From NCBI RefSeq assembly GCF_002995495.1, contig NZ_PVZV01000007.1, positions 124,001-188,000 of the forward strand: a stretch of DNA of 64,000 nt. The letters run 5' to 3'. The translations under genes and the position numbers were made by a program. Positions 1-8,097 of the stretch are shown piece by piece; the stretch's first letter is position 1; each line of letters starts with the position of its first letter. Under the pieces are notes generated by a model. That model did not search any database and was not told the DNA's origin. It saw only the letters and a program-made list of their open reading frames with translations. This DNA comes from Actinocorallia populi. Lineage in GTDB: Bacteria; Actinomycetota; Actinomycetes; Streptosporangiales; Streptosporangiaceae.

Positions 1-2
1 TC

Positions 3-419
3 GTCGCCGTCGTCTGGAAGGAGCACCCGGCCGCCGCCCAGGGCCGGCTGACGGCCGCCGACCTCGGCCGCTGGCCCTACCTGGCCTTCGCCCCGCCCCA
101 GGGAACGAGCCTGGTCGAGGACGGGCTGAACGAACTGGGCATCAGCCGCTCCGTGGAGGCCACGGGGTCGAACTTCGCCTCCCTGGCGTTCATGCTTCCG
201 GACACCATGATGATCACTTTCCTTCCGGAGCGGCTCGCCGCCAGGGTGGCGCCCGCCGCGCAGGTCGTCGTCGTCCAGCCGGACTTCCGGTTGCGGCCGC
301 TCACCCAGTCCGCCTTCTGGCATCCGCGACGCGACCGGGACGGCGGCCATGTGTGGCTGAGGCGGGAACTGCTGGCCACCTCGCAGGCGGAGTTCGCCGA
401 CCCGGATGCCCCGGCGTGA
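3..419 (+). CDS. LysR-family regulator, C-terminal part (cut by window edge)
   Basis: The reading frame is open from the left edge to a TGA at 417-419 and gives about 138 residues. It looks like the end of a LysR substrate-binding domain: a strand ending in AVVWKEHPAA, a YLAFAPPQGTSLVED stretch, then a TGSNFASLAFM segment and a final FWHPRRDRDGGHVWLRREL stretch typical of the last strand and helix. The DNA-binding half lies outside the window, so the controlled genes are unknown. It converges on the enolase-like gene and is separated from it by a strong hairpin. The LysR call rests on the fold pattern only. Confidence 0.7.
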   Translation, partial: VAVVWKEHPAAAQGRLTAADLGRWPYLAFAPPQGTSLVEDGLNELGISRSVEATGSNFASLAFMLPDTMMITFLPERLAARVAPAAQVVVVQPDFRLRPLTQSAFWHPRRDRDGGHVWLRRELLATSQAEFADPDAPA

Positions 420-455
420 GCGGCCGGCCTGGCCGGAGCGCCGGGTAGGACGGCG

Positions 456-484
456 CAGGCCCGCGTGTCAGCCACGCGGGCCTG
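456..484. terminator. Bidirectional terminator hairpin
   Basis: A perfect 12-bp stem (CAGGCCCGCGTG with CACGCGGGCCTG) closes a 5-base loop. It sits between two convergent genes, the LysR gene ending at 419 and the enolase-like gene ending at 500. There is no long T run, as is usual for actinomycete terminators. Confidence 0.75.
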
Positions 485-499
485 TCGTGCCCTCGGGGT

Positions 500-1840
500 T
501 CAGGCGAAGCGGGACAGCTCCCGGCCGCCGGCGTAGCCGGCCTTGCCGCCCAGCGCGGACTCCAGCCGGATGAGCCGGTTCCACTTGGCCGTACGCTCCG
601 AGCGCATGGTCGACCCGACCTTGATCTGACCGGTGCGCCACCCCACGGCCAGGTCGGCCAGCCACGTGTCCTCGGTCTCGCCGGAGCGAGCCGACAGCAC
701 GGTGGTGTAACGGGCGGAGTGCGCGCGGCGGACCACGTCGAGCGCGTCGGACAGCGTGCCGGCCTGGTTGGGCTTCACGAGCACCGCGTTGGCGGCGCGG
801 GCGGTGATGCCGTCCTCCAGGCGGTCCAGGCTCGTCACGAAGAAGTCGTCGCCCAGCAACTGCACGTGCTGTCCGGACCTCGCCGAACCGAGCACGCGGG
901 TGGCCTCGGGCCAGCCCTCCCAGTCGTCCTCGGCGAGCGCGTCCTCCAGGGAGACGATCGGGAACTCCGCACACCACTGCGCCAGTTCCGCGATCAGCTC
1001 CGCCGACGTCAGCCGCCGCTGCTCGGCGGCCAGCACGTAGTGGCCGTCCCGGTCGAAGAACTGCGTCGCGGCGATGTCGATGGCGATGCCCACCCCGCGG
1101 CCGTCCCCGCCGTCGAGTGCCAGCCCGGCCCGCTCGATGCCGCGGCACAGCACCTCCAGGGCGGTCCGGTTGGCGGGCAGGACCGGCCCCAGTCCTCCTT
1201 CGTCGGCGACCAGCGCCACCGGCAGCCCCCGCTCGGCCAGGACCTGCGCGGTCCCCTCGCGTACGCGCGACGCCCACTCGATCGCCTCGGCGAAGGAACC
1301 GGCGCCCAGCGGGACGACGAGGAAGTCCTGAACGTCGATCGAGCGGCCCGCGTGGGCCCCGCCGGAGATGATGTTGACCATCGGCACGGGCAGCAGCGGG
1401 GCCTCGCCCTCGCGACCGGCCATCGCGGCGGCGTGCTCCCACAGCTCCCGTCCCCTGCTGCGGGCCGCGGCGACGGCGGCGGCGACGGACACCGACAAGA
1501 TCGCGTTCGCGCCCAGCCGGCCGAGTCCGGCGGTCCCGTCGAGTTCGCGCATCCGCCGGTCGAGGGCCGCCTGGTCGGCGGCGTCCCGGCAGCGGACCGC
1601 GCGGGCGATCTCGCCCTCGACGTTGGCGACCGCCTTGAGGACGCCGTTGCCCGCGTAGCGGCCCGCGTCCCCGTCGCGCAGTTCCCGTGCCTCGTGCGTA
1701 CCGGTCGACGCGCCGGAGGGGACGGTGGCGTCGCCGCGGCTGCCGTCGGCCAGGACGACCTCGCAGCCGACCGTGGGCTTGCCGCGCGAATCCAGGGCCT
1801 GCCAGGCGTGCAGGGTCGAGATGGCGGTATCGGACGTCAT
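500..1840 (-). CDS. Enolase-family protein with altered active site
   Basis: The 446-residue product aligns over its whole length with enolase (2-phosphoglycerate to phosphoenolpyruvate). Seen are the SGAST loop (42-46), GGAH (H163), DEGG (E214), the metal ligands D255, E299 and D331, the catalytic lysine K356 and K407 in GQIKVGS. Two usually fixed positions differ. The QEF glutamate (yeast E168) is Asp172, and the SHRSGE histidine (yeast H373) is Ala384. It is therefore probably not the housekeeping enolase. The ATG at 1840 overlaps the kinase stop (ATGA), so the two are translationally coupled. A paralogue acting on 2-phosphoglycerate made by its neighbours, or on a related phospho- or phosphono-acid, is possible. 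Confidence 0.85.
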   Translation of the reverse strand: MTSDTAISTLHAWQALDSRGKPTVGCEVVLADGSRGDATVPSGASTGTHEARELRDGDAGRYAGNGVLKAVANVEGEIARAVRCRDAADQAALDRRMRELDGTAGLGRLGANAILSVSVAAAVAAARSRGRELWEHAAAMAGREGEAPLLPVPMVNIISGGAHAGRSIDVQDFLVVPLGAGSFAEAIEWASRVREGTAQVLAERGLPVALVADEGGLGPVLPANRTALEVLCRGIERAGLALDGGDGRGVGIAIDIAATQFFDRDGHYVLAAEQRRLTSAELIAELAQWCAEFPIVSLEDALAEDDWEGWPEATRVLGSARSGQHVQLLGDDFFVTSLDRLEDGITARAANAVLVKPNQAGTLSDALDVVRRAHSARYTTVLSARSGETEDTWLADLAVGWRTGQIKVGSTMRSERTAKWNRLIRLESALGGKAGYAGGRELSRFA

Positions 1841-2838
1841 TTGATCAACTCCCAGGCGTTCAGGACGCCGTTCATCTGGTCGTTCCGGTGGTCGTCGACG
1901 AGCAGCGCCCTGCCCAGGTCCCTGGTGCGCGGCCTTTGGGGCCCGGTGAGGTAGGGGGCGGGGCTCTTGCCGTCGACTCTGGCGATCAGCAGGCATCCGA
2001 CCTGCCGCATCAGGTGCCCGCCGTCGAGGGTGAGCGTGTCCTTCACCTGCCGGGTGTAGGACTCGAGGAAGGCCGCGGCCAGGCCGCGGTAGAGGTCCGC
2101 GCGACGGGGGGCGTGGACGCTCTTGAGCAGAAGGTGGCTGAGCATGAACGCCGGGTCGAAGGCCGCGTCGCCGATGTGGGCGACCTCCCAGTCGAGCACC
2201 CACATGCGGCCGCCGGAGGCCAGCACGTTCTTGGGGCTGAGGTCGCCGTGGACCAGGCAGTCGCGCGCCGCGTACATCGTGTCGACGGTCCTGGTGACGA
2301 TGGGAGCGAGGTCCGGGTGGGCCGCGGCGACCTCGCGGTGGAAGGGGTCGGTGCGCAGCTGCGCGAAGACCTTCCGGTCCTCGAAGCCGGAGAGGCGTGA
2401 CCGCTCCGTGGCGGTCCGGGTCTGCCAGACGCCCAGGGCGTGTCCCAGCGCTCGGGCGACTTCGGCGTCCACCACGCCCGCCAGCAGGTCGTCCCGCCAG
2501 TTCGTCCAGCTCTCGGGCGCGCGCTCGATCACCAGGTAGCCGCCGTCGAAGTCCAGGACGGCGGGTACCGCCTCCGGTGTCTCGGCGTGGGCGAAGCGCA
2601 GTGCCCTGGCCTCGATGCCGATCCGCGCGACGTCGGCCTGCCACGGTCTGGCGACCCGGAGAACGGGCAGCGCGCGTTTGACGACGACGTCGACCCCGGG
2701 CCCGGAGACGGCGAACACGTCATTGGAGACCCCGCCGGTGAGCGGAACCGCTTTCGTGCGGTCCGGAACGGTGACCAGTCCTCGCGCTGTCAGATGGCCG
2801 AGGAGCGCCTGGACTTCGCCCGATGGCTGGGAGCTCAT
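1837..2838 (-). CDS. APH-fold small-molecule kinase
   Basis: A 333-residue aminoglycoside-phosphotransferase/choline-kinase fold protein. The Brenner motif HGDLSPKN, with the catalytic Asp, lies near residue 200. It is followed by the metal-binding LDWEVAHIGDAAFDPAF segment, and an N-terminal GGVSNDVF nucleotide loop is visible. The family phosphorylates hydroxyl groups of sugars, methylthioribose, amino alcohols or antibiotics, and the substrate cannot be read from sequence. It sits between a 2-hydroxyacid dehydrogenase and an enolase relative with ATGA overlaps on both sides. A hydroxy-acid kinase, for example one making 2-phosphoglycerate, is a reasonable inference. Resistance to an antibiotic is the alternative. 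Confidence 0.8.
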   Translation of the reverse strand: MSSQPSGEVQALLGHLTARGLVTVPDRTKAVPLTGGVSNDVFAVSGPGVDVVVKRALPVLRVARPWQADVARIGIEARALRFAHAETPEAVPAVLDFDGGYLVIERAPESWTNWRDDLLAGVVDAEVARALGHALGVWQTRTATERSRLSGFEDRKVFAQLRTDPFHREVAAAHPDLAPIVTRTVDTMYAARDCLVHGDLSPKNVLASGGRMWVLDWEVAHIGDAAFDPAFMLSHLLLKSVHAPRRADLYRGLAAAFLESYTRQVKDTLTLDGGHLMRQVGCLLIARVDGKSPAPYLTGPQRPRTRDLGRALLVDDHRNDQMNGVLNAWELIK

Positions 2839-3823
2839 GGTGTTTCCTTCATACGCAGGGCCGGGGTGCGGAAGACCTCGGGATTGACCACGGTCGGCGG
2901 ACGCCTTCCCCGCAGCACCGCGGCGACGTTCCGCGCGGCCTTCTCGGCGAGTTCGGCCGTCGACCCGTCGGAGTAGAACCCGACGTGGGGGTGATCACCG
3001 CCAAGGGGTGGGTGCGCAGGGGGTGTCCGGCCGGGAGCGGCTCAGGGTCGGTGACATCCAGGCCGGCGCCCGCGATGATCCCTGTGTCCAGCGCCTGAAC
3101 CAGTGCTTCGGTGTCCACCAGCCCGCCGCGGGAGGTGTTGACGAGGTAGGCGCTGCTCTTCATCGCGGCCAGTTCGCGGGCGCCGATGAGGCCCCGGGTC
3201 TGCGGGGTCAGCGGGCAGTGCAGGGAGACGACGTCGGCTTCGGCGAGCCCCTCTGCGAGGCCGCCGACCACGCGAACGCCTTCGGGCAGGTCGCCGGAGC
3301 CCCGTCCGCTGCGCAGCGCCAGCACCTCCATTCCGAGCGCCTGCACCCGCGTGACCACGCGCCGGGCGATGCCGCCCAGACCGACGAGCAGGACCTTCTT
3401 GCCGCGCAGCCGCACGGGCATCCCGCCCGCCCGGTTGTCCCAGCCATCGGTCCGCACGTCGGTGGACAGCGGGCCCAGGCGGCGGGCGAGCGCCAGGATC
3501 AGCAGCAGCGTGGTGTCGGCGACCTCGTCGCCGCAGAAATCCGGGACGTTCGTCACGACCATGCCGAGCGCGGTGGCGTGAGCGACGTCGATGTTGTCCA
3601 GGCCGACGCCGTACCGGCCTATGGTGACGCACCGCTTCGCCTCGTCCAGGACCGATGCGTCGACGGTCTTCCAGCACGTCAGAATCGCATCCGCCGCGGG
3701 GGCGAGTTCGCGGAGTTCTTCTCTCTCGCCTGTGCGCGCCACCAGAAGTTCGGCATCGAGGACGCTTCGCTCGACCTCCAGGTCCGGCCATGCGTAATCG
3801 GTGACCAGGACGGTCGGTTTCAT
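2835..3823 (-). pseudogene. D-isomer 2-hydroxyacid dehydrogenase, single frameshift
   Basis: From the ATG at 3823 the product reads as an NAD-dependent D-2-hydroxyacid dehydrogenase of the phosphoglycerate-dehydrogenase/CtBP kind. It has YGVGLDNIDV, a dinucleotide motif VGLGGIARRV, the catalytic Arg in NTSRGG and the Glu region LDVTDPEPL. At a run of five G (plus strand 2987-2991) the frame slips. One more base would restore TPHVGFYSDGSTAELAEKA and the catalytic His, and the frame would then end at a TGA (2835-2837) overlapping the kinase ATG. As written, the frame runs on to 2849 with a nonsense tail that lacks the His. The restored coupling argues that the slip is recent or a sequencing error. 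Confidence 0.8.
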
Positions 3824-3943
3824 GAAACCAGCCTTTCTGCGAACAGCGGAGACGGCGTTCGACGGGCCGAGACCGACCCCCGTCGCCTCCTCGTGGCTTG
3901 GAACGCACCCATCCCACCACCAGCGGTGCCGTCACCGGAAATA

Positions 3944-3985
3944 TGCAGTGGCGATCGCTGGCATTCGCACGGCGAATGCACTGCA
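3944..3985. promoter_or_regulatory. Nested inverted repeats, probable operator
   Basis: In the 208-bp gap upstream of the dehydrogenase-kinase-enolase set there is a perfect 8-bp inverted repeat, GCATTCGC-acg-GCGAATGC (3961-3979). It is framed by a second pair, TGCAGTG (3944-3950) and CACTGCA (3979-3985). The symmetry and position suit a repressor site of the GntR, TetR or LacI kind. Which regulator binds is not known. Confidence 0.5.
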
Positions 3986-4031
3986 GAAAAGAGTGTCTTG
4001 GCTTTCGGATTTCCATCGCAGATATGTGGTA

Positions 4032-5330
4032 TCAGGAGTGCGGATTGCCGCGTGAGAAGAGCCTGCGGGCATGGTGGCGAGATTCGGTCCCGCCTGCGCG
4101 GTCGTCGTGCCGGGTGGACGCCCACAGCACGAGCCCGAGGCAGCTGAACGAGGCGCCCAGCGCGCATACGGCGCCCCAGCCGGCCACCGTGTAGAGGGAG
4201 GTCGCGGCGATGGCGCCGGTGGCGCTGCCGATCGAGTAGAAGACCATGTATCCACCGATCAGACGGCTGCCCGCGTCCGGGTGCAGCGCGTAGATCAGGG
4301 TCTGGTTGGTGACGTGGACCGCCTGCACGGCGAGGTCGAGAAGGACCACCCCGACGACCAGGGCCCAGAGCGAGCTGCGGGTGAAGGCCAAGGGCAACCA
4401 GGAGGCGGTCAGCAGTGCCAGGGCGATGCCCGTGGTCTGCCTGGAGAGTCCGCGGTCGTTCAGGCGGCCCGTCACGGTCGCGGCCAGGGCTCCTGCGACG
4501 CCGATCAGCCCCAGCGCCCCGATCGTGCTGTGGGACAGGAAGTACGGGGCCTCGCTGAGCGGCAGCGCGACACTGCTCCACAGGGTGCTGAAAGCCGCGA
4601 AGACCAGCAGGCCGAACAGGGCCCGGAGCCGCAGCGTCCGCTCCCGTGCGAACAGGGTGATCGTGGAGCGCAGGAGCCGCCCGTAGTGCAGCGTCGCCGG
4701 CGGAGCGTCATGGTGGCGCGGCAGCACCCGGTACAGGACCAGGGCGAGCAGAGCGGTGAGCGACGCCGAGGCGAGGTAGACGGAGCGCCAGCCCGCGAGG
4801 TCGGCCATCAGGCCGGACACGGTGCGGGCGAGCAGGATCCCGATGACCACGCCGCTGGTGACCAGGCCGACGACCCGTCCGCGTCCTGCGGGAGGGGCCA
4901 GCGACGCCGCGAAGGCCACCAGCGTCTGCGTGACGACCGCGAGAAGACCCATCGCGGCCATGCCCGCGAGCAGGACCGCCGCCGTGTGGGCGACGGCCAC
5001 CACGGCCAGCGCCAGCACCAGGAGCAGCAACTGGGCCACGACGAGCCGTCTGCGGTCGACCATGTCGCCCAGCGGCACGAGGAAGAAGAGTCCCATCCCG
5101 TATCCGACATGCGTGAGAGTGACCACGCCGCCGACGAGTGCCGGGCTCATGGCGAGATCCTGGCCCATGGTCACCAGGAGCGGCTGGGAGAAGTAGACGT
5201 TGGCCACCGCGGCTCCGCAGGCGACGGCGAACAGTATGACGACGCCACGGGACAGGACGAACGCGGAACCTCCCCCGCTTCGGGCCTCGGCCCGTCGTGT
5301 CGCGGCCTCACCGTTGTCGAGCATCGGCAC
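4032..5330 (-). CDS. MFS transporter
   Basis: A 432-residue membrane protein with about twelve hydrophobic segments. The first starts after a 25-residue charged leader (VVILFAVACGAAVANVYFSQPLL). Between helices 2 and 3 there is an MFS loop with GDMVDRRRLV. The family moves drugs or small metabolites by proton exchange. It is divergent from a HxlR regulator across a short region that holds an inverted repeat, which suggests regulator-controlled export. It also lies upstream of the dehydrogenase-kinase-enolase set on the same strand, but 208 bp separate them, so co-transcription is uncertain. The substrate is unknown. Confidence 0.85.
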   Translation of the reverse strand: MPMLDNGEAATRRAEARSGGGSAFVLSRGVVILFAVACGAAVANVYFSQPLLVTMGQDLAMSPALVGGVVTLTHVGYGMGLFFLVPLGDMVDRRRLVVAQLLLLVLALAVVAVAHTAAVLLAGMAAMGLLAVVTQTLVAFAASLAPPAGRGRVVGLVTSGVVIGILLARTVSGLMADLAGWRSVYLASASLTALLALVLYRVLPRHHDAPPATLHYGRLLRSTITLFARERTLRLRALFGLLVFAAFSTLWSSVALPLSEAPYFLSHSTIGALGLIGVAGALAATVTGRLNDRGLSRQTTGIALALLTASWLPLAFTRSSLWALVVGVVLLDLAVQAVHVTNQTLIYALHPDAGSRLIGGYMVFYSIGSATGAIAATSLYTVAGWGAVCALGASFSCLGLVLWASTRHDDRAGGTESRHHARRLFSRGNPHS

Positions 5331-5345
5331 TCCCCCGCCTATCTG

Positions 5346-5398
5346 GTTTCAACTTGCTACCGATGGCAACCGTAGCCGTACTGGTAGCATGTTGCAAC
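5346..5398. promoter_or_regulatory. Operator in the MFS/HxlR divergent promoter
   Basis: Two 16-base arms, GTTTCAACTTGCTACC (5346-5361) and GGTAGCATGTTGCAAC (5383-5398), are inverted copies matching at 14 of 16 positions. They fill the gap between the divergent MFS and HxlR genes. This is the expected place for HxlR autoregulation and control of the transporter. Confidence 0.6.
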
Positions 5399-5420
5399 CG
5401 TTGTGAGAGTGGGGGAAGCC

Positions 5421-5873
5421 ATGGTGTCCAGGACGCGCTTCGACGACGACGAATGCCCCGTCGCCCGGTCGGTGGACGCGATCGGCGACTGGTGGTCCCT
5501 GCTGATCGTGCGGGACGCCTTCGACGGAAGCCGGCGCTTCGGGGAGTTCCAGCGCAGCCTCGGCGTGGCCAAGAACATCCTCACCGCGCGCCTGCGCGCC
5601 CTGGTCGCCGGCGGCGTCCTCGAGTCCGTCCCCGCCTCGGACGGCAGCGCCTACCGCGAGTACGTGCTGACCCCGAAGGGCAAGGCGCTCTTCCCCGTCA
5701 TCGTGGCCCTGCGGCAGTGGGGCGAACAGAACTTCTTCACCCCCGGCGAACCGCACTCACAGCTGGTCGACCGCCGGCAGGGGCAGCGCCTCCGCCCCCT
5801 GGAGGTGCTGTCCGCGGACGGCCGACGGCTGGACCCCGAAGACACCACCGTCCACAAGCTCTCCCCCGGGTGA
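5421..5873 (+). CDS. HxlR-family winged-helix regulator
   Basis: A 150-residue winged-helix protein with the family hallmarks: an N-terminal Cys (DDDECPVARSVDAIGDWWSLLIVRDAF), the recognition region RFGEFQRSLGVAKNILTARL and the wing YREYVLTPKGKAL. HxlR proteins often sense electrophiles or oxidants through that cysteine. The ATG at 5421 was chosen because GGGGGAAG lies just upstream. A GTG at 5403 in the same frame is possible. The divergent MFS gene is the likely target. Confidence 0.85.
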   Translation: MVSRTRFDDDECPVARSVDAIGDWWSLLIVRDAFDGSRRFGEFQRSLGVAKNILTARLRALVAGGVLESVPASDGSAYREYVLTPKGKALFPVIVALRQWGEQNFFTPGEPHSQLVDRRQGQRLRPLEVLSADGRRLDPEDTTVHKLSPG

Positions 5874-5929
5874 TCCGAGCCGGAGCTTTGGCACCGCGCG
5901 GACGGGCGGCTCCTCAGGCGCAGGTGCTC

Positions 5930-6133
5930 CTACGCGCGACGGCGCGATCCGGGCCCCAGACGAGCGGGACGGCGCCTGCGGTGCCGAGCACCAGTTCCGT
6001 CCGCGGGGGCGGGCCCGCGCGCCACACCGAAGCCGGTGCCGTTCCAGGCCTCGGTGGCGGCCGAGCCGCATCCCTGGACGAGCAGGAGGGCGCCGAGGAT
6101 CCAGCGGGCGCTTCGTCGAAGCGTCGACCGGGC
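5930..6133 (-). other. Gap of about 260 bp with a possible gene remnant
   Basis: Between the HxlR gene and the methyltransferase no intact gene is seen. On the minus strand, directly after the methyltransferase stop and in the same frame, the translation contains RRSARWILGALLLVQGCGSA. This resembles a small membrane protein but has no start codon, and it seems to lose frame further on. It may be decayed coding sequence or chance. Confidence 0.2.
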
Positions 6134-6784
6134 CTACGGCTCTGTCGGTTTGCGGGCGAGGAGGCGGCCGTGCCGGAACCTCTCGCCTTCGCTCGGCTCG
6201 CGGCGCAGCCGGGCGATCTCCATGAGTCCGGCCTTGGCGGCCAGGTCCGCGACGTGGTCGATGGAGAGCCGGTAGGCGAGGGAGACCTTGTGGTCGAACG
6301 GTTCGGCCGGGTGCGGGTCGTCGTCGGTCGCGAAGAACCCGAGGAGCAGGTGGCCGCCCGGTTCCAGCGTCCTTGCGAACTCCGCGAAGATCACCGGGAG
6401 GTCCCGCGGGGGCGTGTGGATGATGGAGTACCAGGAGAGAACATCGCCCAGCGTCCCGTCCTCGATGTCCAGCGCGAGCATCGATCCCTCGTCGAACCGC
6501 AGGTCCGGGTACTCCCGGCGGGCCAGCTCGATCATCGCCGGTGACGCGTCGACGCCGAAGGCGCTCACGCCGAGGGAGGCCAGGCGCGCCGTGACGCCGC
6601 CGGGACCGCATCCGAGGTCGGCGACCGGCCCGGCGCCCGCGGCCCGTACGGACTCCGCGAACGCGTCGACCAGGGCGCGGTCCAGCGGAAGACCTTCGGT
6701 CGAGTCGCGGAACAGCTCGGCGTAACGGGTGGCGACGGCGTCGTAGGCCGCCCGGGTGGCGTCCAGGGAGGAAGTCTCGATCAT
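6134..6784 (-). CDS. SAM-dependent class I methyltransferase
   Basis: A 216-residue methyltransferase with motif I VADLGCGPGGVTARL, an acidic motif II region FGVDASPAMIELA and a motif IV region GDVLSWYSIIHTPPRDLP. This is the UbiE/methyltransferase-11 type. Substrates range from quinones to small metabolites, and nothing in the sequence fixes this one. The ATG at 6784 (MIETSSLDA) was chosen because the longer frame would run into the PadR promoter and starts with low-complexity residues. It is divergent from the PadR-exporter operon and could share its control region. Confidence 0.85.
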   Translation of the reverse strand: MIETSSLDATRAAYDAVATRYAELFRDSTEGLPLDRALVDAFAESVRAAGAGPVADLGCGPGGVTARLASLGVSAFGVDASPAMIELARREYPDLRFDEGSMLALDIEDGTLGDVLSWYSIIHTPPRDLPVIFAEFARTLEPGGHLLLGFFATDDDPHPAEPFDHKVSLAYRLSIDHVADLAAKAGLMEIARLRREPSEGERFRHGRLLARKPTEP

Positions 6785-6858
6785 GGCTGACGACCCTAGC
6801 CCGCACGGCCCGGCGCCCCGTCCGTGCTCGTGCGGTGGCCTGATTCTAACTATAGACC

Positions 6859-6885
6859 GAGTGTATAGACGTGGTGTATACACTC
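6859..6885. promoter_or_regulatory. Perfect inverted repeat, PadR operator candidate
   Basis: GAGTGTATA (6859-6867) and TATACACTC (6877-6885) form a perfect 9-bp inverted repeat with a 9-bp spacer, ending four bases before the PadR start codon. TATA-like elements overlap it. PadR repressors commonly bind TGTA...TACA-type palindromes in their own promoters, so autoregulation of PadR and the exporter is likely. Confidence 0.65.
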
Positions 6886-6889
6886 AGGC

Positions 6890-7414
6890 ATGAGTGTTCC
6901 TCTTGCGCTGCTCGGCCTGCTGGAGCGGGAGCCGAGCCATGGTTACGACCTGAAACGCGACTACGACACGTACTTCGGGCGGGGTAAGCCGCTGTCGACC
7001 TCGCAGGTGTACTCGACGCTGGGCCGGCTCGCCCGTGACGGGAAGGTGGTCGCCGGGGATCCGGAGCCGGGGGCCGGGCCCGACCGCAAGCGCTACGTCA
7101 TCACCGAGCTCGGCGTGACCGAGGTCGAGACGTGGCTGGCCGAGCCGGCCGAGGCCGAGCCGCACCTGCAGACGGTGCTGTTCACCAAGGTCGTGCTGGC
7201 GCTGATGCTGGGGCGGGACGCGGCCGCCTACCTCGACGCCCAGCGAGCCGCCCACCTGCAGCGAATGCGGGAGCTGACCGAGATCAAGCGGTCCGGCCCG
7301 CTCGTTGACAAGCTGCTCGCCGACCACGCCATGTTCCATCTGGAGGCCGATCTGCGCTGGATCGACCTGACCGAGGCCCGCCTGGGCGCGCTGGCCTCGG
7401 AGGTCGGACGATGA
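6890..7414 (+). CDS. PadR-family transcriptional regulator
   Basis: A 174-residue PadR protein. The winged helix starts at once (LALLGLLEREPSHGYDLKRDYD), followed by LSTSQVYSTLGRLARDGKV and the wing DRKRYVITELGVTEVETWL. The C-terminal helices look like the dimerisation part. Its TGA overlaps the ABC ATPase ATG, so regulator and exporter are one operon. By analogy with other PadR-ABC pairs it probably represses the exporter until an antibiotic or other hydrophobic ligand binds. Confidence 0.9.
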   Translation: MSVPLALLGLLEREPSHGYDLKRDYDTYFGRGKPLSTSQVYSTLGRLARDGKVVAGDPEPGAGPDRKRYVITELGVTEVETWLAEPAEAEPHLQTVLFTKVVLALMLGRDAAAYLDAQRAAHLQRMRELTEIKRSGPLVDKLLADHAMFHLEADLRWIDLTEARLGALASEVGR

Positions 7415-8097
7415 CGGAAACGGTGCTCGTCGAGGCGCGGGAGGCGACGTTGTCGTTCGGGCGGACGCCCGCGCTGCGCGGGGCGAGCCTGGCGGTGACC
7501 GCCGGCGAGATCCTCGCGATCATGGGGCCGAGCGGGTCGGGCAAGTCGACGCTGCTGCACTGCCTGGCCGGGATCCTCACACCGGACTCCGGGGAGATCC
7601 GGTTCGACGGGCGGCGGCTCGACACGCTGCGTGAGAGGGAACGCAGCGCACTGCGGCGGGAGCGGTTCGGGTTCGTCTTCCAGTCCGGTCAGCTCGTGCC
7701 CGAGCTGACCGCCGAGGAGAACGTCGCCATGCCGCTGCTGCTGGCCGGTGTCCGCCGGGCGCGGGCGCTGGCCGAGGCCCGCTCGTGGTTCGGCAGGCTC
7801 GGCCTGGACGGCCTGGAACGACGGCGGTCCGGAGAGCTGTCCGGCGGGCAGGCGCAGCGGATCGCGCTGGCCCGCGCCCTGGTCGCCCGGCCCGACGTGC
7901 TGTTCGCCGACGAGCCGACCGGGGCGCTGGACTCGCTGACCGGAGAACACGTCATGGACCTGCTGGTGACCGCCGCCCGCGACGGGGGCACCACCGTCGT
8001 CCTCGTCACCCACGAGGCCCGGGTGGCGGCGTGCGCGGACCGGGAGCTCGTCGTCCGCGACGGCAAGGTCACCACCCTGACCAGGACCGCGTCGTGA
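7411..8097 (+). CDS. ABC exporter ATP-binding protein (MacB/LolD type)
   Basis: A 228-residue ATPase with Walker A GPSGSGKS (near residue 36), the Q-loop FQSGQLVPELTAEENV, signature LSGGQAQR, Walker B VLFADEPTGALD and the H-loop VLVTHEARV. The EPTGALDS string marks the MacB/LolD/FtsE group, which works with FtsX-like permeases. It overlaps PadR by ATGA and the permease by GTGA, so all three are coupled. The likely role is efflux, or extraction of a peptide or lipid-like compound. Confidence 0.9.
   Translation: MTETVLVEAREATLSFGRTPALRGASLAVTAGEILAIMGPSGSGKSTLLHCLAGILTPDSGEIRFDGRRLDTLRERERSALRRERFGFVFQSGQLVPELTAEENVAMPLLLAGVRRARALAEARSWFGRLGLDGLERRRSGELSGGQAQRIALARALVARPDVLFADEPTGALDSLTGEHVMDLLVTAARDGGTTVVLVTHEARVAACADRELVVRDGKVTTLTRTAS

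Noticed and set aside
719-1954. Long plus-strand frame opposite the enolase-like gene
   Set aside because: Low-complexity Arg/Gly/Ala translation without family motifs. It is the mirror of a clear enolase frame in GC-rich DNA.
1837-5330. Phosphinothricin-like phosphonate biosynthesis, suggested by the dehydrogenase and enolase homologue
   Set aside because: No PEP mutase, phosphonopyruvate decarboxylase or nucleotidyltransferase genes are nearby, so the similarity to those clusters is too thin to claim.
5363-5377. GGCAACCGTAGCC as a third copy of LacI operator A
   Set aside because: Only the left half matches GGCAACCGYTTGCC. It lies inside the better-supported HxlR inverted repeat.
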